35,026 nucleotides of DNA from a virus, in IMG/VR virus record IMGVR_UViG_3300021961_009547, positions 1 to 35,026 of that record; one strand, 5' to 3'. Shown here piece by piece: positions 14,144 to 22,432 of this stretch. The stretch's first letter is position 1; each line of letters opens with the position of its first letter. The notes beneath the pieces are model-generated. The model was not told the origin of the DNA. It saw only the letters and a program-made list of their open reading frames with translations, and searched no databases. The position numbers and the translations under genes are program-made.

Positions 14144-14707
14144 TTATTTATTACGATTCAACAGATTCATTTGTACAACTATGGCATGAGCATATGCCAC
14201 TGCGTGTGATTTTTTAAAGAAATATGAGCCATCTTTAGGACGCACCCAAACGTCTTTTATTATGTCGGTCCAGTATCGATTAAGTAGATGTCGTTTAGCA
14301 GGACGTATAATTGCTAACACTGCCGCGAGTTGTTCTATATTTCGAGGTTCCAATTTAGCAACAATATCATAGTGTCCGTTTATGTGAAATAGTTGATCCA
14401 CTATGGTTTTGTCTTTTAACATATCCCAATCTGGTTCTTGTATCATTAATTCTACAAGTTCTGTTTCAGAGCTAACGTCTTTGTAGATACTAACATTTAA
14501 ACAATCAATTTTAAAATACCCTCTCTCTTCGGCTTTCTTATAATCTAAACTTGAATATCCAGTGATGGGATCTGTAGGAGTGTTATGAAAATAAACTCCT
14601 GTCTTATGTTTTTCAATTGTATCTTCTTTAATAATTGAAGCAGGTATATTCTTAAAAAGTTTAAGTGCTTGTTCTCTATCGTAAAAATCTATATCTACAT
14701 CAGGCAT
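14144..14707 (-). CDS. Very short DnaE-like (Pol III alpha) protein
   Basis: The 187-residue protein contains, in order, the conserved blocks of the bacterial C-family polymerase DnaE. PDVDIDF (2-8) matches the palm motif with two catalytic Asp (Asp5, Asp7). FKIDCLN (65-71) matches the third catalytic Asp region (Asp68). IEQLAAVLAIIRPAK (124-138) matches the DLxAxxALxRPG block, and FKKSHAVAYAH (164-174) the FNKSHxxAYA block. DnaE is normally over 1,000 residues; PHP, thumb, tau- and clamp-binding regions are absent and the Asp7-Asp68 spacing is about 60 instead of about 150. It may be a minimal nucleotidyltransferase or a decayed polymerase with kept motifs. It overlaps the 60-residue gene by 8 bases, inside the replication operon. 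Confidence 0.7.
   Translation of the reverse strand: MPDVDIDFYDREQALKLFKNIPASIIKEDTIEKHKTGVYFHNTPTDPITGYSSLDYKKAEERGYFKIDCLNVSIYKDVSSETELVELMIQEPDWDMLKDKTIVDQLFHINGHYDIVAKLEPRNIEQLAAVLAIIRPAKRHLLNRYWTDIIKDVWVRPKDGSYFFKKSHAVAYAHAIVVQMNLLNRNK
14145..14152 (-). promoter_or_regulatory. AATAAATA late-like element
   Basis: AATAAATA on the minus strand lies 8 bases before the GTG start at 14136. It overlaps the stop codon of the DnaE-like gene, so it may be fortuitous. Confidence 0.25.
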
Positions 14708-14882
14708 TGTTTTCTAATTTCCATTGTTTATAAATTTCATAATCACCAGTTGCTACATAGGTTTGACCAGTCTCCATGTCTGTAATTTTCCATTTTTTAG
14801 GACACTTGGTTAAAATAGTTAGGTTTACTGGCTTATCCAATTCCTCAACTTCTATTCCGTTTTGTAGCATTCTTTTTTTCAT
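14700..14882 (-). CDS. Small conserved phage protein (60 residues)
   Basis: The 60-residue product has a basic start and the pattern TILTKCPKKWKITDMETGQTY, suggesting a small beta-rich domain. Function is unknown. Overlaps with both neighbours (TGATG junction at 14880-14884 with the gene before, 8 bases with the DnaE-like gene after) support it as a real member of the operon. Confidence 0.7.
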   Translation of the reverse strand: MKKRMLQNGIEVEELDKPVNLTILTKCPKKWKITDMETGQTYVATGDYEIYKQWKLENNA

Positions 14883-15103
14883 CAGTTCAAAGTTTTTTTA
14901 TCAACGTTCTCAAATGTTTTTAATTCAGCGTTAGGATCAAATATCTTTATTATTTCCAAAACTTTTTCTGTTCCAGGCGTGTGAGGGACACCTTTTTTAA
15001 TTTCTGGCATAATGAGTTTTTTCAATGTGCCATCTTCTCCAATGACTAGTACACTATCACCTGGCTGTATTTCTAGCGAATCGTCTGTATCGTCGTTATA
15101 CAA
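14882..15103 (-). CDS. Small conserved phage protein (73 residues), TTG start
   Basis: A perfect Shine-Dalgarno AAGGAGG (15110-15116) 6 bases upstream of TTG (15101-15103) decides the start. A longer frame from 15199 would run inside the preceding gene. The 73-residue product opens with an acidic stretch, then IQPGDSVLVIGEDGTLKKLIMPE, like a small SH3-type beta-barrel, and a short C-terminal helix. Function is unknown. It overlaps the zinc-finger gene by 8 bases. Confidence 0.75.
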   Translation of the reverse strand: MYNDDTDDSLEIQPGDSVLVIGEDGTLKKLIMPEIKKGVPHTPGTEKVLEIIKIFDPNAELKTFENVDKKTLN

Positions 15104-15782
15104 TTTTTGCCTCCTTAGCTGTTTCCTGTACAAACAGAACATCAGCAGGATAGTTTTTAAATTTATTATTCCAAAATGTAGGGTCAATAAATCTTTCAAC
15201 CATCTGTAACTGTTCGTCTGTAAATGATTTTAACATAGTTTTACCAGCCGCACAACCTAATACTAACCAAGGAGATATTTTACCTAACTGTATGTGTTGC
15301 ACTGCTCGTGGAGTATTGACCAACCTAAAATAATCTGCCCATTGTACACTTTGTTCTTCCGCCCAGTCCATCATAGTTTGTATAGATCGCTGAAGTGCGG
15401 CTTCAACAGGTTCAGACTTTAAAGTATCTACAAGATATGCTTCATAGAGATCATCTCGAGCCCAGTGGTCCAATTTTATTTTAGATAGTATTACATAGTC
15501 TATATATTTTTCTGGATACAACGGGTTAACGTGCATCATATATCTACCGAATTTAACGAACGCATTATAATATGAACTATTACAAAAATCATCATATGTT
15601 TTTGTTTTAGAATTATTTTGATGTATTTGATAAAAACGCTGGAACACCATAAATCCAGTTTGTACCCATTTCTCTGATTTTTGTAGATGTCTTCTTTTAG
15701 GTTCACACACGTGTACTTGCAAAGTTCTTTCTTTCTGAAAGCTCTTGCCGCAATACGTACAGGTCTTAAGATTGTTTTCCAT
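15096..15782 (-). CDS. Zinc-finger conserved phage protein
   Basis: The 228-residue protein begins with a zinc-finger-like CTYCGKSFQKERTLQVHVC (residues 8-26), followed by a helical domain with several conserved-looking Trp and Tyr. From memory, proteins of this type are widespread in marine T4-like phages next to clamp-loader genes; no activity is known to me. DNA or protein binding near the replication machinery is a reasonable guess. It overlaps the gp62-like gene by 17 bases and the 73-residue gene by 8. Confidence 0.8.
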   Translation of the reverse strand: MENNLKTCTYCGKSFQKERTLQVHVCEPKRRHLQKSEKWVQTGFMVFQRFYQIHQNNSKTKTYDDFCNSSYYNAFVKFGRYMMHVNPLYPEKYIDYVILSKIKLDHWARDDLYEAYLVDTLKSEPVEAALQRSIQTMMDWAEEQSVQWADYFRLVNTPRAVQHIQLGKISPWLVLGCAAGKTMLKSFTDEQLQMVERFIDPTFWNNKFKNYPADVLFVQETAKEAKIV

Positions 15783-16215
15783 GTGCCTCTAACAGTTCCT
15801 CAAGTTCACCGTCTGTGATTATCTTGTCAAGGGTTTCAACATCTGATTCCTTCATTGACGGGAAGATATCTAATAGTTGTTGCATACTTTTGTTGGCAGT
15901 CTTCTTCATTGGTTTGACCCATGGATGGAATTGTTGTTTAAGAGCACCACACATTGATGTTAGCATCCAACAGAGTTTTTTATGTTTGCTTGAAAGTGTG
16001 AATAAATGTTTATTGACACACTCGTTGATCATTTCCACATAATGTTCCTGATAGAAACGATCTCCCGAAACAGAACTTGCATACCGCATAATCATATAAG
16101 GTGAATACAAACTTTTTTCTTTGTCGTCAATTCGGTCATAATAATCTTTATTACGGAAATCCACCGCTTTCATTCCATTACGTAGTTCAAAAAACTTTCT
16201 ATTGTCTTTCTCCAT
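15766..16215 (-). CDS. 62: Probable clamp-loader small subunit, gp62-like
   Basis: The 149-residue protein has the short gp62 pattern as I remember it from cyanophages. SPYMIMRYAS (about 38-47) corresponds to KPFIVNRGLS. A Lys/Leu-rich block leading to FHPWVKP (about 96-102) corresponds to RFSKWAKP. The end, a D-V-E...L...L-x-x-H-G helix, is similar. gp62 works with gp44 to load the gp45 sliding clamp; those two are not in this window. The name is supported by motif resemblance and replication context, not by an alignment. Confidence 0.6.
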   Translation of the reverse strand: MEKDNRKFFELRNGMKAVDFRNKDYYDRIDDKEKSLYSPYMIMRYASSVSGDRFYQEHYVEMINECVNKHLFTLSSKHKKLCWMLTSMCGALKQQFHPWVKPMKKTANKSMQQLLDIFPSMKESDVETLDKIITDGELEELLEAHGKQS

Positions 16216-16216
16216 A

Positions 16217-17011
16217 TTAACCTATATCTGGTAATTCTATTTTGTTTTTTATATTTTTTAACCACTCCATCTGCGATTCATATGGATAGTGTACTTGATC
16301 AGTTTGAGTTTTAAAACCATTTTTTATAATAAAACTTAATGGTGGCTCTACAAAATTCTCTTTATCCAACATATTATAAATTTGATACGAGTTACTTTCT
16401 TTATCTATTACACCATCTTTAGAACTGTTAGACGATGGAGCCAACAAATAATCATAATATGTGGACCAGTTAAATTTTATTTTTAATTGTTTTAAAAAAC
16501 TTACACATTTATAAATTTCTAAAAGATTTATAAAATGAAGATTTAGTGCATTATCTTTTGAATAGAAATTTGAAAAGAGTCTTTTTGTAAACTCGTAATT
16601 TAACCAAGATCCTGTATATCCTCCACTGGGTATCCACGAGTAATATTTAGAGTGTCTTATTCTATATCCTTTTAAATTTATTCCTAACTCGTCTTTGGTT
16701 AAAGGCAAATCAATTCTTTGTAATCCAGAGAACTGTATGTAAACATAATCCGTAGTAGGATTTTCTGTTAAGAATTCAATACAGCGATTACTGATATAGG
16801 TATTGCCGGATCCGCTCAACGATAAATTATAAAATTCTACCAGGTCGTCACTTGCAATCTCATCGTAATCATCAAACCCAGAAGGTCCTACAGCACTTTG
16901 CTCTACTTTGAAATTTAATGTTTTATTTTTTTTAAATGTATCTCTAAAAACATGATGTAAACCAAGACCATTACTACAGCCAATTATTAATATTTTCTTT
17001 TTTGTTACCAT
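16217..17011 (-). CDS. SGNH-like hydrolase inserted in the replication operon
   Basis: The 264-residue protein starts ILIIGCSNGLG (7-17) with a candidate nucleophile Ser13. It has NLSLSGSGNTY (about 62-72) as block II and DQVHYP (238-243) with a candidate Asp/His pair near the end. YIQFSGLQR replaces the GxND block. It probably acts on acyl or acetyl groups of glycans. It is much richer in AT than its neighbours and lies between two conserved phage genes, suggesting an accessory insertion. It overlaps the 167-residue gene by 7 bases. Confidence 0.65.
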   Translation of the reverse strand: MVTKKKILIIGCSNGLGLHHVFRDTFKKNKTLNFKVEQSAVGPSGFDDYDEIASDDLVEFYNLSLSGSGNTYISNRCIEFLTENPTTDYVYIQFSGLQRIDLPLTKDELGINLKGYRIRHSKYYSWIPSGGYTGSWLNYEFTKRLFSNFYSKDNALNLHFINLLEIYKCVSFLKQLKIKFNWSTYYDYLLAPSSNSSKDGVIDKESNSYQIYNMLDKENFVEPPLSFIIKNGFKTQTDQVHYPYESQMEWLKNIKNKIELPDIG

Positions 17012-17508
17012 ACTTGACTATAATCTAGTATCTCTGATTGTCTTGAAATATCTTTAACAAAATATGCACATTGAGGGTTCTCACCATCTTCTAACGGAAC
17101 TGCTAGTATCTGTCCTGATTTAATTTTAGGAAAATACCATTTAACTTCTTGATATATGTCCACAATATCTACTTCAAAAAACTCAGGTTTAGATCCAGAT
17201 ATAGGATTAAAACAGAATGCTTCAAACCCTCGATCATTTAGACTAGTAATTGGTATTACGTATAACTCTCCTTGCTCAGCATCACCAATAATCATTTTCC
17301 AATCTAAAGGCATCTTTATTTTATATTTGCCTATAGTCAGTACTGCCGCAGGAGATGAGAAACTTTCTAAGAATATCAACGGAACAAAAAAATAATCAGG
17401 ATCCTGTGGATTTGAATTATCTAACACAGCAAAACGTAGACTGTCGTCTACATATTCTGGAATTTTTTCTAAAGTATATGTCTTGTTATCAAGTGTAAGG
17501 ATTTTCAT
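17005..17508 (-). CDS. Conserved phage protein of unknown function (167 residues)
   Basis: The 167-residue product is beta-rich, with short strands such as YFFVPLIFLESFSSP and ELYVIPITSLNDRGFEAFCFNP and a final YFVKDISRQSEILDYSQVW. I recall similar proteins beside uvsW or clamp-loader genes in marine T4-like phages, without known function. It overlaps uvsW by 20 bases upstream and the SGNH gene by 7 downstream. A replication- or transcription-linked role is inference from position. Confidence 0.75.
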   Translation of the reverse strand: MKILTLDNKTYTLEKIPEYVDDSLRFAVLDNSNPQDPDYFFVPLIFLESFSSPAAVLTIGKYKIKMPLDWKMIIGDAEQGELYVIPITSLNDRGFEAFCFNPISGSKPEFFEVDIVDIYQEVKWYFPKIKSGQILAVPLEDGENPQCAYFVKDISRQSEILDYSQVW

Positions 17509-18952
17509 AATCTATCTTCTCTACATTATACGGATAATTGGCCTCTTTGTAAAACTTTTTTCTTTGTCCAAGGTGTCTTTTTGCAAACTTACAGGAACTG
17601 GTTATATCCCATATCTGCACAGATTCCTTGTCTTCTGCTTTTCTAATTCCTCTTCCTATACTCTGAATAACACGAACAAACGACTTGCCCGGTTCTATGA
17701 GGACAAGATTAAAAATCCTAGGAATATTAATCCCCACAGCGGCAACTCCATATGTGGCAATAATAATTTTATTTGTTGCAGTAGATACTTCATCGTAGTG
17801 CTCCTTTCGATCTATGTTTTTGGTTGAACCTGAAATAAATGTTGAATCTTTTAGTTTCTTTTCAAGAATTTCTCCAGCTGATATTCTGTCAACTAGTATA
17901 AGTGTGTTGCCTGATGTAGCAATGTCTTTTATTGTGTTAGCAATCCACGTCATTCTTGTAGGATCTGTTGTAAGCCATTTCAATTCTTCCTGATAGTTTT
18001 TAAATTCTGGATGGTCCTGTGTTTGTAACACATTCACATTACATTGTGCTAGTACACCTTTGTCTTGTAATTCTTTAGCAGGTATCTTATTAACAACGTC
18101 ACCTATGGAACATCTTAACCCATAAAATTCAAAATCTGCTTTAGGCACAGTACCCGTCAGCCCCCAACGTATACCACAATGAGCAAAAGGACCTGTTAAC
18201 ATTCTTTTGAGAACATCTGCTTTGGCCATATGCACCTCATCCACTATTATTGTATTGATATTTTTTATCGCATCTGCAAATGCTTCTGAATCCTCGTCCT
18301 TACTCTTCTTCTCCAGCACGTTCAACGATTGCCAAGTTGCAATTGTATTTTGTCTTCCTAGTTCTTTTCGATCGCCATAATAGACTCCTACATCAAGATT
18401 ACACGCAATAAAATCATCTTCTGTTTGTGTAACTAAACTTTTGTTTGGAACAATAGTGAGTGTTCTCCCGTAATTCTCGACCAATTTACAGAGTGCCGCA
18501 GTAATAATTGTTTTACCTGCACCTGTAGCAATTTCTTGTATGCATTGAGGATTTTCAATAAATTTGTTAATTACTTCTATCTGATAATCTCTTAATTCAA
18601 TTGGCTGTCCAGCACACGGATGAGTAGTTGGCCATTTTATATCTGATAGATAATTTTTATCAATTAATTTAAATTCAAAATTATGAGGAGTTCTCTCGTC
18701 CACAAGTTCTACATATACTCCTGCTTCTTCTAACAACGGCAACACTTGATCCACTAGTGCTAGATAAGTCGTACCGCCTAATCCAAAGAAACTGATTTTG
18801 CCATCCCACCTACCTAATTTTACTGCGGGCAGATGACGAGCATAAGGTATTTCAAATTTAAATTTTGTATGAAGTCTTTTGCGATGTTCTAAGGATAAAT
18901 CTTCAAATTTAACATTTACTTCATCTTTTATTACCAGTTTACAAGAACTCAT
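17489..18952 (-). CDS. uvsW: UvsW-type SF2 DNA/RNA helicase
   Basis: The 487-residue protein has an N-terminal substrate-binding region (RLHTKFKFEIPYAR) and the SF2 motor: RDYQ (Q-motif-like, 121-124), ATGAGKT Walker A (142-148), DEVH (238-241), LTGT (265-268) and a QSIGRGIRK motif VI. UvsW unwinds R-loops and branched recombination intermediates, switching T4 from origin to recombination-dependent replication. It overlaps the 446-residue gene by 14 bases under the promoter at 20299-20326. Confidence 0.93.
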   Translation of the reverse strand: MSSCKLVIKDEVNVKFEDLSLEHRKRLHTKFKFEIPYARHLPAVKLGRWDGKISFFGLGGTTYLALVDQVLPLLEEAGVYVELVDERTPHNFEFKLIDKNYLSDIKWPTTHPCAGQPIELRDYQIEVINKFIENPQCIQEIATGAGKTIITAALCKLVENYGRTLTIVPNKSLVTQTEDDFIACNLDVGVYYGDRKELGRQNTIATWQSLNVLEKKSKDEDSEAFADAIKNINTIIVDEVHMAKADVLKRMLTGPFAHCGIRWGLTGTVPKADFEFYGLRCSIGDVVNKIPAKELQDKGVLAQCNVNVLQTQDHPEFKNYQEELKWLTTDPTRMTWIANTIKDIATSGNTLILVDRISAGEILEKKLKDSTFISGSTKNIDRKEHYDEVSTATNKIIIATYGVAAVGINIPRIFNLVLIEPGKSFVRVIQSIGRGIRKAEDKESVQIWDITSSCKFAKRHLGQRKKFYKEANYPYNVEKIDYENPYT

Positions 18953-20279
18953 ATTTTTTGTTAATCAACCATCCATTTGATTTAGTAACATAATACAACC
19001 TTTTTGGAAGATTTTCAACCACTCTTCCTAAAGTTTCTGTTCCGCTAGGCCAGTAACTAGAATCAAACATGGTAAATGAGCTTTTAATTATAATATTTGC
19101 TTTTATAAGTGTCCTAGGTATTCTTGTTCTTACAAATATTATTTTGGTGTGCTCGTCTATGTATTTAGATGATTTAGAATGAGTTTGCATATCACACCAT
19201 CGGTCATACAATTGTTCTCGAGCTTCGTCAGACATTTCTGATGGATATGAATCCCACGAACAACCAAAATTATCTTTTTGATTTCTTTGTCTCCAGTCTG
19301 GGGGATCTTCAATAGTATAGCCCCAGGCAACTTCACAGGGTTTAATGTCAAGTGCTTCAAATGTTTGATACCATTCTGACAGCTCGTTTATATCTGTGTG
19401 AGATGAAAATTCTGATCCTGTAGTAACAAGTGCTGGTAAACTATCTAACTCTAATAGAGCGTTTAAGAATTCTTTTTTAGTCCATCGTCCTCGGTCAACA
19501 TAAATTTCTCTGCTCTTATGTGTAGCTATTCTATCTGCAAGTGTAGAGTTATCTGTGGTTATAAAATTTATATTGTTTTCTATTTCTAAATCTTTTAAAG
19601 CATCACATTGATATATAAAACTTTTGTTAGCATAATTTTTATTCCACCAGTCGGTTAGGCTGTCTGGTGCGTTATTGAGAGTTAGGTGATTATTTTTTAA
19701 AGACATAGAAGGTTTGCGATACGCAAGTTTTTCTTGTTTAACTTCCTCGTAGTCCTCTAAAATTTCTGGATTAATAAATTTAAAATCATAACGAGTAGCA
19801 ATTAACACACAGAAGTATAGTGTTATCTCAGTACAAGCGATCTGCCATTTCTTTTGTTCTCCGTGATAAATCATTGGAACCAACCCTTGTGTTTTTTGAT
19901 GTTTAAGTGTCCTTAGTAATTCAATAATTTTTTTGTTATACGGAAATTTCATTTCAATCCATTCTTTGTTTTCTTCCTCATAACGTTCTATAGATTTTTC
20001 ATAATCTATTATTCGGAACGGATCTCGATATACGGGATTCTGTAACAGTTTGGATAGATCGATATTGTATTTTTGGAACAGTGTATGATATCGTTTCAAC
20101 AGCGCCAGAGCTAGATGCCCTTGTTTTTCAGTCCAAGCATATGGTGCATCCGCTAGGCTGTTCACAGTTTTTCGATCTTTTGGATGCACTTTAAATTCCT
20201 CCCAAAAGTGCTCGTTATAGGCTAGAATCTGTATGGCCTGCTCGATTGTGGTGATTGAATTATGTGTAGTTTTAACCAT
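18939..20279 (-). CDS. Conserved phage protein upstream of uvsW, function unknown (446 residues)
   Basis: The 446-residue protein has no Walker, HNH or membrane motif that I can see. It begins with a helical region (QGHLALALLKRYHTLFQKY, then PFRIIDYEKSIERYEEE) and has a central alpha/beta part. From memory, similar proteins precede uvsW in marine T4-like phages. It is the first gene of the replication operon, driven by a strong sigma70-type promoter, and overlaps uvsW by 14 bases, hence an early product. A UvsW partner role is a guess. Confidence 0.75.
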   Translation of the reverse strand: MVKTTHNSITTIEQAIQILAYNEHFWEEFKVHPKDRKTVNSLADAPYAWTEKQGHLALALLKRYHTLFQKYNIDLSKLLQNPVYRDPFRIIDYEKSIERYEEENKEWIEMKFPYNKKIIELLRTLKHQKTQGLVPMIYHGEQKKWQIACTEITLYFCVLIATRYDFKFINPEILEDYEEVKQEKLAYRKPSMSLKNNHLTLNNAPDSLTDWWNKNYANKSFIYQCDALKDLEIENNINFITTDNSTLADRIATHKSREIYVDRGRWTKKEFLNALLELDSLPALVTTGSEFSSHTDINELSEWYQTFEALDIKPCEVAWGYTIEDPPDWRQRNQKDNFGCSWDSYPSEMSDEAREQLYDRWCDMQTHSKSSKYIDEHTKIIFVRTRIPRTLIKANIIIKSSFTMFDSSYWPSGTETLGRVVENLPKRLYYVTKSNGWLINKKYEFL

Positions 20280-20298
20280 GGAGTTTTTAGATAATTAC

Positions 20299-20326
20299 AG
20301 TATAGCACAAATGGTAATATTGTCAA
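20299..20326 (-). promoter_or_regulatory. Strong sigma70-type early promoter of the uvsW operon
   Basis: The minus strand has a perfect TTGACA (20321-20326), a 16-base spacer ending in TGC (extended -10) and TATACT (20299-20304). The predicted start near 20292 leaves a leader of only about 13 bases without a Shine-Dalgarno. Arms AATGGT (20310-20315) and ACCATT (20329-20334) flank the -35. Confidence 0.65.
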
Positions 20327-20347
20327 CCACCATTATATGCGTAGTTT

Positions 20348-20833
20348 ATGAAAAGCAAGAAACAGAGGAAAATGTCCATCAAAGCAGTGAAGACAGTTCG
20401 CTTCCAGGTCAAGCAGGCTTTGGTAAAACGTGCTGACATCAAAAATTTTAGGCCCACGATAGCACAGGCACAGAGTTGGTTCAACATATTGAATAAAGGA
20501 ATATTCAACAGTCGACTGACAATGCCAGAATTAGAACTTCGAAGGTTAAAGGGTTGTTACGGACAGTGTGCCTGCTTATGGGACGCAAGAAAAGTGAAAA
20601 CAGTGAATGAGAGAGCATTGCCTGTAGATCAAATCCCACATCCAGCAGTAACTTTTAAAATTCAACTACTGACCAAGTACAACACCTGGAAGGACTTTAT
20701 TGAAACATTAGCACACGAAATGGTTCATCTGTATCAAATGACTGTGGATCGAGATATTTACTCTAATCACAATGCCAACTTCTATCGTTGGCGCAATCGT
20801 TTTAAGAGTCTAGGCCTAAAACTTTCTTTTTAA
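20348..20833 (+). CDS. SprT-like zinc metalloprotease
   Basis: The 161-residue protein has the SprT/Spartan-type zinc site HEMVH (123-127) with a probable third ligand His141 (SNHNANF). The N-terminus is very basic. SprT-like domains in eukaryotic Spartan cleave DNA-protein crosslinks, and phage versions may clear proteins from DNA at forks. It is divergent from the uvsW operon and overlaps the convergent glycan gene by 32 bases. The start could also be Met9. Confidence 0.85.
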   Translation: MKSKKQRKMSIKAVKTVRFQVKQALVKRADIKNFRPTIAQAQSWFNILNKGIFNSRLTMPELELRRLKGCYGQCACLWDARKVKTVNERALPVDQIPHPAVTFKIQLLTKYNTWKDFIETLAHEMVHLYQMTVDRDIYSNHNANFYRWRNRFKSLGLKLSF

Positions 20834-21551
20834 ATTCCGCATAGGTCATCAAAGAAGTATTTTTTATATCAGTGCCTGTTTGTAGGTGATTTAAATATTC
20901 TGGAGGAGTATTATGTACAACTGTAAAATGTACATACGGTCGTTGTTTTATTATTTTTCGAAAAGTAGTTAACCAACTATCAAATATTGCATCTGAATGT
21001 CTTTCTCCATAATTTTCAGTATTCTGATAAATGTTATTCAATTTGTTTTTTCCATACTCTCGAAAATCAAATCCTATCATATAAATTTTTTTATGACCGT
21101 GTATTATTGCAGTGTGTATTGCTTGATTACCGCTGGTTAGGTGTGCGTTATGCGGAATAAGAGTTAGTCCTTGATTTCTATTGACCTCAAGACTAGGAGC
21201 GTAACACACTACGCCTTGCTCTGATATTTTACTGTTAGAAATTTCTTGAGACATCTTTGCATCAACTGAGAAAAGAAAATTTGGTTTAAAATCTCTGTAG
21301 AGAGCATTACATCCATACGTTTGTCCAGAATCTTTTAGTAAATTTAAATCAAAATCTTTTCGTGATGGGCCATTACCTATACAATAAGCATTGCCCTTTG
21401 GCACTGCTTTAACTTTGTCTTCATAAAAAGCAGTTTCTTGAATCTTTTTACCTCCGCGGATCACAGTTTTTACAACCACAGTTTCTCCTTCGTACGGTTT
21501 CCACTCTATGGGTTCAATTATATTTTTATTACTTAAATCTATAGTTTTCAT
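20802..21551 (-). CDS. DUF115-like glycosyltransferase
   Basis: ATG at 21551 overlaps the stop of the preceding gene (ATGA), so I prefer it to the start at 21593. The 249-residue product has GNGPSR (59-64), GCNALYRDF (80-88) and SVDAKM (95-100). This is the nucleotide-sugar-binding pattern of the DUF115/motility-accessory or sialyltransferase-like proteins that add sugars to flagellin or LPS. It closes the seven-gene glycan operon. Its exact sugar is unknown. Confidence 0.65.
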   Translation of the reverse strand: MKTIDLSNKNIIEPIEWKPYEGETVVVKTVIRGGKKIQETAFYEDKVKAVPKGNAYCIGNGPSRKDFDLNLLKDSGQTYGCNALYRDFKPNFLFSVDAKMSQEISNSKISEQGVVCYAPSLEVNRNQGLTLIPHNAHLTSGNQAIHTAIIHGHKKIYMIGFDFREYGKNKLNNIYQNTENYGERHSDAIFDSWLTTFRKIIKQRPYVHFTVVHNTPPEYLNHLQTGTDIKNTSLMTYAEFKKKVLGLDS

Positions 21552-22432
21552 TTGATATATTTCTCTAATAGTCTTGCTCTTATCCTTGCCCAAGGAAGAC
21601 CTTCTCGTATTTCTTCAGTAGTCCATTCGGTGTAACTTAACCAGTTACACCAGTTTAATCTTGATGGCATAGCAGGATGTAGAATATCTGCCACATTTGT
21701 ATTGCCCACATCGTGACTCAAACTAGATTCTGAAACAAACACAGGTATACCATTAAACACTGCCTCCATTGCAGGATTAGAAGAATGATTCACTACTGCC
21801 CACGTGCTCTTTAAAACTTTTTTAAAATCTGTGTCGTCATATGTGGTCCAATCTCGTTTAGGCATATTAATTCTTACGTAAGGATATTTTTTTTCATTAA
21901 AATTAATTGGGTTTCTTGGATGTGGACGAATCACAATTGGTCGATCACAATATTTTCTTATAATTTTTATCTGATGATCAATCCATACACTTATATTGGG
22001 CATTCCTTCCCACTGTTGGCTAGTATTATGTTGACCGCAGATAACAATTATATTTCCAGTCTGTTTCCACGGTTGTAATTCCACACCAAATTTTGACCAT
22101 CTTTTATCGTCATACTGTTGATTAGCAAAATCAGCATCTCTATTAATACCATTGATTCCCATTTTCCAAGTCATGTTTCTCTTAATTCCACCTACTTCTA
22201 ATACCACAACAGGCTTATTGTGTTCTTTGAAAAAATCCCAAACTTTTTTATTTTGTTCCATTCGTCCTCTCCAAAGCACAGACCAAATTACTGCTACATC
22301 GCAAGTGTTATCGTATTTGTTGAGGACAAACTTTTCGTTTTTATCTTGGAGATGTTGTATAAATGCTTTGAATACTGGTTCAGAATTAAGACTACCATAT
22401 TCTGGAAAGACTGCTATTTTCATTCTCGCCAA
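21548..22432 (-). CDS. KpsS-like capsule biosynthesis transferase, paralogue A
   Basis: The protein of up to 294 residues (291 from the ATGA-coupled ATG at 22423) has the GT-B-like pattern of KpsC/KpsS and CDP-glycerol glycerophosphotransferase-type proteins. RPHPRNP is followed by WAVVNHSSNPAMEAVFNGIPVF and a tail SxxxW-TxEEIREGLPW. It builds or links surface polysaccharide in the cytoplasm. Three paralogues lie at 23328, 25092 and 27664. It overlaps the preceding glycosyltransferase gene. Confidence 0.7.
   Translation of the reverse strand: MARMKIAVFPEYGSLNSEPVFKAFIQHLQDKNEKFVLNKYDNTCDVAVIWSVLWRGRMEQNKKVWDFFKEHNKPVVVLEVGGIKRNMTWKMGINGINRDADFANQQYDDKRWSKFGVELQPWKQTGNIIVICGQHNTSQQWEGMPNISVWIDHQIKIIRKYCDRPIVIRPHPRNPINFNEKKYPYVRINMPKRDWTTYDDTDFKKVLKSTWAVVNHSSNPAMEAVFNGIPVFVSESSLSHDVGNTNVADILHPAMPSRLNWCNWLSYTEWTTEEIREGLPWARIRARLLEKYIK

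Noticed and set aside
15104-15199. Longer N-terminus for the 73-residue gene
   Set aside because: It lies inside the zinc-finger gene, and AAGGAGG points to TTG 15103.
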